This document shows positions 1 to 7,321 of a DNA stretch of 14,796 bases, piece after piece. The position numbers and the translations under genes were made by a program. Every line of letters starts with the position of its first letter. The stretch's first letter is position 1. The notes under the pieces were generated by a model, which saw only the letters and a list, made by a program, of their open reading frames with translations, made no database searches and was not told where the DNA came from. The stretch is from CAYRUP01 sp964489265 (GTDB lineage Bacteria; Pseudomonadota; Gammaproteobacteria; DSM-16500), in NCBI GenBank assembly GCA_964489265.1, contig CAZAXX010000058.1, positions 1 through 14,796 of the forward strand, in the 5' to 3' direction.

Positions 1-300
1 CCGGATTGCAACAATACCGTGGGAATTAATGCTACGTATGTGACTACCCGCGATACCAGTGAATGCAGAATATATTTGGCACCCAGCCATTAATTCAGCT
101 TCCTCGACCGCGCGCTGGATCGATTGGACAGTCGACTCAATATTGACAACGACGCCACGCTTTAATCCTTGTGAAGGATGCGATCCTAATCCGACAATAT
201 TTAATTTACCCTCATTGGTCACTTCGCCAACAATCGCGACAACTTTTGAAGTACCTATATCAATGCCGACCATTAAATCTTTATTTGGCTTCTTTGCCAT
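1..300 (-). CDS. ftsA: FtsA, actin-like divisome protein (N-terminal 100 codons, cut by window edge)
   Basis: FtsA is an actin-family ATPase that tethers FtsZ filaments to the inner membrane and helps recruit late divisome proteins. Only the first 100 residues lie in the window. The protein begins MAKKPNKDLMVGIDIGTSKV; the GIDIGTSK stretch (about residues 12-19) is the phosphate-1 loop of the actin/Hsp70 ATPase fold. It is followed by a GLKRGVVVNIEST segment and an AEELMAG-like helix typical of FtsA. The ATG lies at 300-298, preceded by a GGAAG ribosome site in the 14-nt gap after the ftsQ stop. The position directly after ftsQ is the standard one. The truncation is caused by the window, so ftsZ should follow outside. 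Identification is from sequence and context and is quite safe. Confidence 0.95.
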   Translation of the reverse strand, partial: MAKKPNKDLMVGIDIGTSKVVAIVGEVTNEGKLNIVGLGSHPSQGLKRGVVVNIESTVQSIQRAVEEAELMAGCQIYSAFTGIAGSHIRSINSHGIVAIR

Positions 301-314
301 AGTTTTTCTTCCAG

Positions 315-1049
315 TTATGAGACCGTTTTCCAACGTACTGCTAGCCCATTCGGATAACGCAAATCGATATAATCCACATCTGTCGCGCGTTCACCGACTA
401 TTTTTGGATACACTTTCACAAAATGGTTGATGCGAGTCAAGACATCTTTGTATCCAACATGCACTTTCATGCCTGAAGTAAACATCAGGTTCCATGAGAG
501 ATAAGGAGTCAACTCAAGTTGTGTAATTTTTAAATGCAGAGGGCGCAAAGAATGTTCTATTTTTGAGTAAAACTCTAACATATGAATTTGTTCGCCATCC
601 GGTCCAATAAAATGTGGCAATCCAGTTGGGAATGTATTTTCTTTTGGACTAAATACTTCACCCGTTGAACTGAGCAAACTCGTTTTATTCCAAAAGGCAA
701 CTGGATTTCGTTCATTCACTGCAATAATAATTTGATCTGGCCAGACGCGTCTTACTGATACATCAGTGACCCACGGCAATTGCAAAATTTGATCCTTCAT
801 GTATTCCACTTCAACTGAAAAAAATCCTTTACTAACTAACGGCATTAATAATTGCTGTAATTCAGTTTGATCAAGATATTTTGCACCGTACACTTTGACT
901 GATCGAATAGGAAATTCATTCGTAGTTTTTATATTGTTGGCAGAAAGATAACTGAGTAGCAGCACTAAAAAAAGTGAAAAAAATAGGAATCCCCGCTGCC
1001 AAGAAAACTGGAGATACGCTTGACGTTTCCGTGTTTTGCTGAGAGCCAT
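315..1049 (-). CDS. ftsQ: FtsQ, divisome POTRA-domain membrane protein
   Basis: FtsQ is a bitopic inner-membrane protein that links early and late divisome proteins through the FtsQ-FtsB-FtsL complex. The 244-residue product has a basic cytoplasmic N-terminus (KTRKRQ), one membrane helix at about residues 20-36, and a periplasmic POTRA domain starting near residue 47 (FPIRSVKVYG, then LPWVTDVSVRRVWPDQ at 91-106). The FtsQ beta domain follows, with the family-typical ending YIDLRYPNGLAVRW. It is somewhat shorter than the roughly 276 residues of the E. coli protein, mainly at the C-terminus. The start is an ATG at 1049 with only a weak GGA ribosome site. It lies 28 nt after murC, with no murB or ddl between them as in many relatives, and 14 nt before ftsA. 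Confidence 0.93.
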   Translation of the reverse strand: MALSKTRKRQAYLQFSWQRGFLFFSLFLVLLLSYLSANNIKTTNEFPIRSVKVYGAKYLDQTELQQLLMPLVSKGFFSVEVEYMKDQILQLPWVTDVSVRRVWPDQIIIAVNERNPVAFWNKTSLLSSTGEVFSPKENTFPTGLPHFIGPDGEQIHMLEFYSKIEHSLRPLHLKITQLELTPYLSWNLMFTSGMKVHVGYKDVLTRINHFVKVYPKIVGERATDVDYIDLRYPNGLAVRWKTVS

Positions 1050-1077
1050 ATTTTATTCCATTTAGAACACTAGAACT

Positions 1078-2526
1078 CTAATGTGCTTCAGTTGGCTGTT
1101 GTGCTTGTGGAACTGCTTCTCTCAACTCCGTTGAAGCTAAATGTAATGCTATTCCACCAATATTACCAGCACCTTGCATCAACAATATATCCCCATCACG
1201 CAAGACTGTCTGCAAATCTTTTGCTAATTCACGATGTTCAGCAACAAAAATAGGATCCACTTTGCCTTTTCCACGAATACTATTCGCTAATGTTACGCCA
1301 TCAGCCCCTTCAATTGGTTTTTCACCCGCAGAATAAATATCCAGTAATACTAACAAATCCGGCTGCGATAGCACATCACAAAAATCGTTAAATAAATCAC
1401 GCGTACGCGTATAGCGATGCGGTTGATAAACCATCACAAGTCGACGATCCGGCCAACTATGTCGAGCGGCTGATAAAGTTGCGGCAATTTCACGAGGATG
1501 ATGACCATAATCATCAACCAATGTAACAGAGCCACCTTTTTGCAACGTAAAATCACCATAAATTTGGAAACGTCGACCAATACCTGCGAATTTATCTAAT
1601 GCAGCTTGAATCGCACGATCTGAGATTTTCAATTCTGTCGCAATTGCAATTGCAGCCAATGCGTTTAAGACATTATGCCTGCCGGGTAAGTTCAATGTCA
1701 CACTTAATGGCGCAATACCATTAGGGCGCTTCGCGATAAATTGCGTGCGCGTGCCTTTCTGGGTGACTGACATCGCTTTAAAATCTGCATCATCAGTAAA
1801 TCCATACGTGACAAAAGGACGCGACACTTCCGGTAAAATTTCTTTGACAACAGGATCATCAACACACAACACAGCCAAACCATAAAATGGTAATCGATGT
1901 AGAAAATCAAGAAATGCGCCGCGCAATTGCGAAAAATCATTGTTATAAGTAGACATATGATCTGCATCGATGTTGGTGACAACAGAAATCATCGGCTGGA
2001 GATATAAAAATGAAGCATCGCTTTCATCCGCTTCTGCCACTAAATAACGTCCGGTACCCAAACTCGCATTACTACCCGCGCTATTTAACCGTCCACCAAT
2101 CACAAAAGTCGGATCAACACCTTCTTCCGCTAAAATACTGGTGACTAAACTCGTTGTTGTGGTTTTGCCATGCGTACCCGCAATTGCAATACCATAACGA
2201 AAACGCATCAATTCACCTAACATTTCTGCACGTGGGACAATAGGAATGTGCGCTTGACGTGCTGCTATTAACTCAGGATTTTCCATATCAACCGCGGAAG
2301 AGCGCACAACAACATCTGCATGCATGACATGAGCAGCTGAGTGCCCTTGAAAAATTTCAGCGCCAATGGAACGTAGCCGCTTTGTTAAGGTATTATCTGC
2401 CAAGTCAGAGCCTGAAACACGATATCCCTGGCTCAGCAATACTTCAGCAATGCCAGCCATCCCCACACCACCAATGCCAACAAAGTGGATATGCTTAATG
2501 CGTCCCATTTCAAATGTCCAACTCAC
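1078..2526 (-). CDS. murC: MurC, UDP-N-acetylmuramate--L-alanine ligase
   Basis: MurC is the cytoplasmic ATP-dependent ligase that adds L-alanine to UDP-MurNAc, the first peptide-stem step. The 482-residue protein shows the N-terminal UDP-binding loop FVGIGGVGMAG (about 15-25), the Mur-ligase ATP loop GTHGKTTTT (117-125), a DHM motif in the central domain (TNIDADHMSTYNNDF) and the C-terminal DDYGHHPREI and YQPHRYTRT motifs of MurC. I chose the GTG start at 2526 because a strong AGGAG site (complement of 2533-2537) lies 6 nt upstream. The alternative ATG at 2508 would be 24 nt from it. The gene follows murG by 25 nt and precedes ftsQ by 28 nt. Length is normal for the family. The product does not continue into a fused MurB or Ddl domain. 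Confidence 0.97.
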   Translation of the reverse strand: MSWTFEMGRIKHIHFVGIGGVGMAGIAEVLLSQGYRVSGSDLADNTLTKRLRSIGAEIFQGHSAAHVMHADVVVRSSAVDMENPELIAARQAHIPIVPRAEMLGELMRFRYGIAIAGTHGKTTTTSLVTSILAEEGVDPTFVIGGRLNSAGSNASLGTGRYLVAEADESDASFLYLQPMISVVTNIDADHMSTYNNDFSQLRGAFLDFLHRLPFYGLAVLCVDDPVVKEILPEVSRPFVTYGFTDDADFKAMSVTQKGTRTQFIAKRPNGIAPLSVTLNLPGRHNVLNALAAIAIATELKISDRAIQAALDKFAGIGRRFQIYGDFTLQKGGSVTLVDDYGHHPREIAATLSAARHSWPDRRLVMVYQPHRYTRTRDLFNDFCDVLSQPDLLVLLDIYSAGEKPIEGADGVTLANSIRGKGKVDPIFVAEHRELAKDLQTVLRDGDILLMQGAGNIGGIALHLASTELREAVPQAQQPTEAH

Positions 2527-2551
2527 AGTTATCTCCTCTCAAGGTTTTGCT

Positions 2552-3649
2552 TCATCCGATATTGCAAACTTCCTCACAGATCGCGAACACTTTTTCTGTC
2601 GCATCTGCTTGGCGTAATTTATATGCTGCTTTTGCCATCGCATGGCAACGATCGGGTAATTCAATAAATTCTTGTAAAATATCAGCCAACTTATCTTCTG
2701 TTAATGCGGATTGTTGAACTAAAATTGCAGCGCCCGCCACCGCCATAAAATTGGCATTTGCCGTTTGATGGTCATCAATCGCGTGTGGAAATGGCACTAA
2801 AATCGCCCCAACACCTGCCGCACATAATTCTGCTATCGTTAAAGCACCAGACCGGCAAAATACCAAATCGGCCCAGCGATACGCGGCATCCATATCTTTA
2901 ATGAATGGCACAATTTTAGCATCAACTCCCGCTTGCTTATAGGCTTGCACCGTTTCAGCAAAATGTTTTTCGCCCGTCTGATGATAGACTTCAGGGCGAA
3001 TTTCTACCGGCAATTTAGCCAATGCTTTCGGCAATAATTGATTAATCGCCGAGGCGCCCAAACTACCGCCAAGTGCCAATAAAGCACAATGCGGCTTGCC
3101 TCTCTCATGTGAAGGTTCCGCCAAAGCCAAAATTTCCTGGCGAATTGGATTACCCACTGTCACTACATTTTGACGTTGTAAAAACGTATTAGGAAATCCT
3201 TCCAGAATTTTTTTTGCCACCCGCGCTAACCATTTGTTAGTCGTGCCTGGTTTCGCATTTTGTTCATGGATAACTAAGGGACGACCCAATACCCAACTTG
3301 CAATACCACCCGGCCCACTGGCAAAGCCACCCATCCCCAGCACGATATCTGGTTTTAGCTGGCGAATGATACGCAATGCTTGCCAAACTGCAACTGTTAA
3401 ACGCGCGGGAGCTAATAAAATATCGATGATCCCTTTACCGCGCACGCCGCTGATTGAAATAAAATGCAAAGGAATTCCAGCTTCTGGTACGAGTTTTGCT
3501 TCTAAACCTTTACTGGTTCCTAGCCAATGTACTTCAACCCCTGCTTCTTGTAATCGTTTGGCAACAGCAAGCCCTGGGAAAACATGCCCCCCTGTGCCGC
3601 CAGCCATAATCAATACCCTTTGCAAATTATTCTGTAAATTATTCATCAC
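2552..3649 (-). CDS. murG: MurG, lipid II-forming GlcNAc transferase
   Basis: MurG is a peripheral membrane GT-B glycosyltransferase that transfers GlcNAc from UDP-GlcNAc to lipid I, making lipid II. The N-terminal GGTGGHVFPGLAVA loop (residues 17-30), the HEQNAKPGTTNK stretch (128-139) and the second glycine loop GGSLGAS (194-200) are all family signatures. LCAAGVGAILVPFPHAIDDHQ near the C-terminus is the UDP-binding region. Length (365) matches the family. The reading frame can begin at a GTG (3649) or at the ATG immediately after it (3646). Either start overlaps the ftsW stop, by 11 or 8 nt, which suggests translational coupling with ftsW. The ribosome site is weak (AGGG-like), so the exact start is uncertain by one codon. 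Confidence 0.97.
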   Translation of the reverse strand: MMNNLQNNLQRVLIMAGGTGGHVFPGLAVAKRLQEAGVEVHWLGTSKGLEAKLVPEAGIPLHFISISGVRGKGIIDILLAPARLTVAVWQALRIIRQLKPDIVLGMGGFASGPGGIASWVLGRPLVIHEQNAKPGTTNKWLARVAKKILEGFPNTFLQRQNVVTVGNPIRQEILALAEPSHERGKPHCALLALGGSLGASAINQLLPKALAKLPVEIRPEVYHQTGEKHFAETVQAYKQAGVDAKIVPFIKDMDAAYRWADLVFCRSGALTIAELCAAGVGAILVPFPHAIDDHQTANANFMAVAGAAILVQQSALTEDKLADILQEFIELPDRCHAMAKAAYKLRQADATEKVFAICEEVCNIG

Positions 3650-4799
3650 GCAACCCTAAAACCACCATGCGATTTTCATAATCAATTCGCATCAACAAAG
3701 CAATCACAATGCAATTAACCAACATGCTACTGCCACCATAACTCACTAATGGCAACGTCAATCCTTTCGTCGGCAAAACCCCGCAGTTTACACCAATACT
3801 GACCATGAATTGAATAGCTATCCATAGCCCAAAGCCATAAGCCATAAATCCAGCAAAATGACGCCCTAAGCGTTGCGCTTGACGTCCGATAAATAAAATT
3901 CGCAAAACCAACGCCGTGAATAATCCAGTCACGATCAGCATACCCACCAAGCCTAATTCTTCTGCAATAACAGCAAACAGAAAATCCGTGTGTGCCTCGG
4001 GCAAGTAAAAAAGTTTTTGAATGCTATTTCCTAAGCCCACACCAAAAAAACCACCTCGTCCGAATGCAATCAAAGATTGGGTCAGCTGATAACCGCTATC
4101 AAATGCGTTTGCCCACGGATTTAAAAATGAAGTTAAGCGTAGTAATCGATAAGGTGCTGAAATAGCGATAATGGATAAGATGCCCAACACACCCAAGAAT
4201 AAAAGCACAAAATGTCTGAGTTGCATTCCAGCAAGAAACATCATACCGAGCGCTGTTGCCATGATAACAGCTGCCGCGCCAAAATCCGGTTCTTTCAACA
4301 AGAGTAAAACGATGACGCCCAGTAAACCCATTGGTTTTACGAAACCACTCCAACTGGTTCTCACTTCGTGATTATGTCGTACCAAGTAACTCGCCATGTA
4401 AACCACAACTGCAAATTTGGCTAACTCAGAAACTTGTACGCCAATCGGTCCAAGACCAATCCAGCGCATACTCCCATTCACTGAATGACCGATACCTGGC
4501 AACAACACAAGTGCTAATAATAGCATGGTACCTACCAGCAGCATGCCACTGATATTTACCCACTGCTCAATTTCAAATTGAACCACGATACAGCCCAATA
4601 ACACACCCAAAATAAGCCGAATGAGCTGGCGATAAAAATAATAAAAAGGCTGATGTAATTGTTGATCTGATACAACGATGGAAGCCGATGCCACCATTAA
4701 CAAACCTATGACAACCAAGCTTAAAACAAGACAAATCAACCAACGATCATATGGCGCTGGTGGAGTCATCGCGCGACGAGAGGCGTAGGAGTTTTGCAT
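3639..4799 (-). CDS. ftsW: FtsW, SEDS-family septal peptidoglycan glycosyltransferase
   Basis: FtsW is a polytopic SEDS glycosyltransferase that polymerises lipid II at the septum together with its cognate transpeptidase FtsI. The 386-residue product has about ten hydrophobic helices. It shows the KEPDFG motif (169-174), the LPEAHTDFLFAVIAEELG signature (266-283) carrying the conserved catalytic aspartate (D272 here), and the C-terminal LPLVSYGGSSM (349-359). It belongs to the FtsW rather than the RodA branch by context, since it lies between murD and murG as in other dcw clusters. The ATG at 4799 has an AGGGA ribosome site about 5 nt upstream. A 95-nt gap separates it from murD, unusually wide for this cluster, and holds a REP-like hairpin and a possible promoter. 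Confidence 0.96.
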   Translation of the reverse strand: MQNSYASRRAMTPPAPYDRWLICLVLSLVVIGLLMVASASIVVSDQQLHQPFYYFYRQLIRLILGVLLGCIVVQFEIEQWVNISGMLLVGTMLLLALVLLPGIGHSVNGSMRWIGLGPIGVQVSELAKFAVVVYMASYLVRHNHEVRTSWSGFVKPMGLLGVIVLLLLKEPDFGAAAVIMATALGMMFLAGMQLRHFVLLFLGVLGILSIIAISAPYRLLRLTSFLNPWANAFDSGYQLTQSLIAFGRGGFFGVGLGNSIQKLFYLPEAHTDFLFAVIAEELGLVGMLIVTGLFTALVLRILFIGRQAQRLGRHFAGFMAYGFGLWIAIQFMVSIGVNCGVLPTKGLTLPLVSYGGSSMLVNCIVIALLMRIDYENRMVVLGLRDE

Positions 4800-4816
4800 G
4801 GGAATCCCTGTTAATG

Positions 4817-4899
4817 CGTTTACTTATAGTACTCGATATTATTTATCATGTCATGCCAGCGAAAGACTTCGTTCAGGATAACAAAAGCCGTTACTTATA
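4817..4899. repeat. REP/MITE-like hairpin flanked by near-identical direct repeats
   Basis: Positions 4850-4882 form an imperfect inverted repeat: GTCAT-CC-AGCGAA, an AGAC loop, then TTCGTT-GG-ATAAC, with one wobble and a few mismatches or bulges. The left arm (GTCATGCCAGCGAAAG) and right arm (CTTCGTTCAGGATAAC) resemble the short GTCATTCC.../...GGATGAC palindromes scattered in many proteobacterial genomes. The hairpin lies between CGTTTACTTATA (4817-4828) and CGTTACTTATA (4889-4899), which differ by one base. The second copy overlaps the murD stop codon. This could be a target duplication left by a small mobile element, or chance similarity. There is no U-tract on the minus strand, so it is unlikely to be an intrinsic terminator. 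Confidence 0.5.
4826..4854 (-). promoter_or_regulatory. Possible internal promoter for ftsW-murG-murC
   Basis: On the minus strand ATGACA (4854-4849, one mismatch from TTGACA) is separated by 17 nt from TACTAT (4831-4826, four of six matches to TATAAT), about 26 nt before the ftsW ATG. The spacing is ideal but the -10 element is imperfect, and the -35 hexamer overlaps the hairpin repeat. This is a sequence match only, of the kind that arises by chance in AT-rich gaps. Confidence 0.3.
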
Positions 4900-6223
4900 A
4901 CGCTGCTACAAGCTCCGCAAAAACTTCACCGCGATGTTCGAAATTATTAAACATATCGAAACTCGCACAAGCAGGAGATAACAAAACACTGTCATTACAT
5001 TCAGCAACTGAATCCGCTAAACCAATCGCCTCTTCCATCGTTTTTGCAAAACGAATTTCGACACGATCGCCGATAACTTTCGCTAAAATAGGTGCTGCAT
5101 CACCGATTAAAACAACTGTTTTAACGTATTTTTCAATGGCGGGAACCATCGGTGAAAAATCCGCGTTTTTACCGACACCACCTGCAATCAAAATTAATTT
5201 ACCTTGAATTTCAGGCCCCAACCCATCGATTGCTGCAAGCGCTGCACCGACGTTGGTTCCTTTGGAATCGTTATACCAATAAACGCCATTGCGCTTACGC
5301 ACCAACTGGCAACGATGTGGTAATCCTTTAAATTGAATTAATGTCTCAAGCATTGCCTGCATCGGCAAGCCATAACCAAAACCCAGCGCTAACGAAGCAA
5401 GCGCATTGGCTTGATAATGGCGACCTAAAATTGGTAATTCTCGCACGGGCATGAGCGCTTGATTTTCATAAGCCAAATACGCATCGCCATGCTGATTTAG
5501 CAAACCAAACTCATTCGCCTTCGGCTCATTCAATGTGAAATAGAGTTTACGCTTCACGCTTGGATCATGACATTCCGTCTGTGGATCATCACGATTACAC
5601 ACTGCAATTTCTGCATGAGAATAAATTCGGTGTTTTGCATCAGCGTAATCTTTTACGCTCGCATAACGATCCATGTGATCCGGTGTAATATTCAAAACCG
5701 TTGCTACTTTAGGCGCCAATGAATACGTTGTCTCTAATTGAAAACTCGATAATTCCAGCACAAATAATTCTGTGCCAGCCATTGTCAAATCTAATGCGGG
5801 TACACCTAAATTACCACCGACCTGTACGTTAACACCGGCAGCTTCAGCCATTTTACCGACCAAGGTCGTGACGGTACTTTTTGCATTCGTGCCCGTAATC
5901 GCAATGACGGGCGCATTCGTAGCTTCTGCAAATAATTCAATATCACCGACTACCTGCGTGCCACGACTAATTTGCTGAGCAATGGCAGGTTCTTTTAAAG
6001 AAACACCAGGACTTATCACAATTTTGGCGGCTTTCGCTAACAAAGTTTCATCCAGTTTACCGAGAGAAATAGACACATTTGGAAATTCATGCAGAAATTC
6101 CGCTAAATTAGGCGGATTTTGGCGGCTGTCAGTCACTGCAACTGGAATGCCTTTTTGAATCAAATAACGCACGGCAGAAAAACCCGAACTACCTAATCCC
6201 ACCACCACATGTAAATCTGTCAT
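4895..6223 (-). CDS. murD: MurD, UDP-MurNAc-L-Ala--D-glutamate ligase
   Basis: MurD is the cytoplasmic ATP-dependent ligase adding D-glutamate to UDP-MurNAc-L-Ala. The 442-residue protein starts with the UDP-binding loop VVGLGSSGFSAVRYL (about 7-21) and has the ATP loop GTNAKSTVTT (111-120). It also has NITPDHMDRY in the central domain, and YNDSKGTNVGAALAAI and LILIAGGVGKNADF in the C-terminal region, all MurD-specific. The alanine at the fourth loop position (glycine in E. coli) is, from memory, a common variant in other gammaproteobacteria. Length matches the E. coli enzyme (about 438). The ATG at 6223 has an AAGGTG ribosome site close upstream, within the 11-nt gap after mraY. Confidence 0.97.
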   Translation of the reverse strand: MTDLHVVVGLGSSGFSAVRYLIQKGIPVAVTDSRQNPPNLAEFLHEFPNVSISLGKLDETLLAKAAKIVISPGVSLKEPAIAQQISRGTQVVGDIELFAEATNAPVIAITGTNAKSTVTTLVGKMAEAAGVNVQVGGNLGVPALDLTMAGTELFVLELSSFQLETTYSLAPKVATVLNITPDHMDRYASVKDYADAKHRIYSHAEIAVCNRDDPQTECHDPSVKRKLYFTLNEPKANEFGLLNQHGDAYLAYENQALMPVRELPILGRHYQANALASLALGFGYGLPMQAMLETLIQFKGLPHRCQLVRKRNGVYWYNDSKGTNVGAALAAIDGLGPEIQGKLILIAGGVGKNADFSPMVPAIEKYVKTVVLIGDAAPILAKVIGDRVEIRFAKTMEEAIGLADSVAECNDSVLLSPACASFDMFNNFEHRGEVFAELVAAL

Positions 6224-6234
6224 ACTTCACCTTT

Positions 6235-7317
6235 CTAACGTAGCTTCAATGTTGCAAGACCGCATAATACCAGTACGAATGTAATTATCCAAAACCGCAC
6301 AATCACGCGCGGCTCCGGCCAACCTTTTAACTCAAAATGATGATGAATAGGCGCCATACGAAAAATACGCTTCCCAGTTAATTTAAACGATGCCACTTGC
6401 AAAATAACCGAGACGGTTTCCAAGACAAATATTCCACCCATCAACAATAAAACTAATTCCTGCCGCACAATCACTGCAATCACACCGAGTGCTGCACCTA
6501 ACGCCAATGCGCCCACATCGCCCATAAATACTTGCGCAGGATACGTATTAAACCATAAAAAACCTAAACCAGCGCCGACTAAAGCCCCACAAAATACAAT
6601 GAGTTCTCCAGCGCCGGGCACATAGGGAATTGCCAAGTATTTTGCAAAATTAATATTTCCACTGGCATAAGCAAAGACACCCAATGCTGCGGCGACCATC
6701 ACCGCGGGTAAAATCGCAAGTCCATCCAAACCATCCGTTAAATTCACGGCATTACTAGAACCGACAATCACAAAATAAGCTAATAAAATAAAAACCGGGC
6801 CCAATGGCAATAAAACAGATTTAAAAAATGGAATAACTAACTCAGTTTCAGCGGGTGATGTTGCTGTTGTATAAAGATAAATAGCAGCACCGAGACCCAG
6901 CACAGACTGGAAAAAATACTTGCGGCGTGCGGAAAGTCCGCGACTGTTTTTCATCGATAATTTTAAATAATCATCCCACCAACCAATCGCGCCAAATCCT
7001 AGCATTACAATCAATAGTAACCAGATATAACGATTACTCAAATCCACCCACAGTAATGTGCTCAACGTGATAGTAACCAAAACCAACGTGCCACCCATTG
7101 TCGGTGTGCCGGCTTTTGATAAATGACTTTGCGGACCATCCTTACGCACAACTTGGCCTACATGATATCGGCTCAGCCAACGAATCATGGATGGACCAAT
7201 CCACAACGCAAAAGCCAACGCTGTCAACGTCCCCAATATCGCTCGCAATGTCAGATATTGAATGACATGAAAAAAATGAAAATATTTTGCTAACAACTCA
7301 CTAAGCCAAACCAGCAT
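6235..7317 (-). CDS. mraY: MraY, phospho-MurNAc-pentapeptide translocase (lipid I synthase)
   Basis: MraY is an integral inner-membrane enzyme that transfers phospho-MurNAc-pentapeptide from UDP to undecaprenyl phosphate, making lipid I. The 360-residue length equals that of E. coli MraY. Hydrophobic helices run through the whole protein. Signatures include the paired aspartates in WWDDYLK (D115, D116), NLTDGLDGLA (192-201), the MGDVGA aspartate (D267) and the APIHHHFELKGWPE histidine motif (H325-H327). The ATG is at 7317, only 4 nt after the murE stop, and its AGGAG ribosome site lies within the last codons of murE, so the two are probably coupled. In most gammaproteobacterial dcw clusters murF lies between murE and mraY; it is absent here. 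Confidence 0.97.
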   Translation of the reverse strand: MLVWLSELLAKYFHFFHVIQYLTLRAILGTLTALAFALWIGPSMIRWLSRYHVGQVVRKDGPQSHLSKAGTPTMGGTLVLVTITLSTLLWVDLSNRYIWLLLIVMLGFGAIGWWDDYLKLSMKNSRGLSARRKYFFQSVLGLGAAIYLYTTATSPAETELVIPFFKSVLLPLGPVFILLAYFVIVGSSNAVNLTDGLDGLAILPAVMVAAALGVFAYASGNINFAKYLAIPYVPGAGELIVFCGALVGAGLGFLWFNTYPAQVFMGDVGALALGAALGVIAVIVRQELVLLLMGGIFVLETVSVILQVASFKLTGKRIFRMAPIHHHFELKGWPEPRVIVRFWIITFVLVLCGLATLKLR

Positions 7318-7321
7318 TTTA

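Noticed and set aside
111..120. Unusual ATP loop GTNAKST in MurD (residues 111-117) as a sign of altered function
   Set aside because: Alanine in place of glycine at that position is, from memory, common in other gammaproteobacterial MurD proteins. The coordinates given are residue numbers in the murD product, not window bases.
59..430. Plus-strand reading frame over ftsA and ftsQ
   Set aside because: It is the antisense shadow of two confidently identified genes and crosses their junction. The other plus-strand frames in the window were rejected on the same grounds.
4850..4882. The murD-ftsW hairpin as an intrinsic terminator
   Set aside because: The stem is imperfect and there is no T-run on the minus strand after it.
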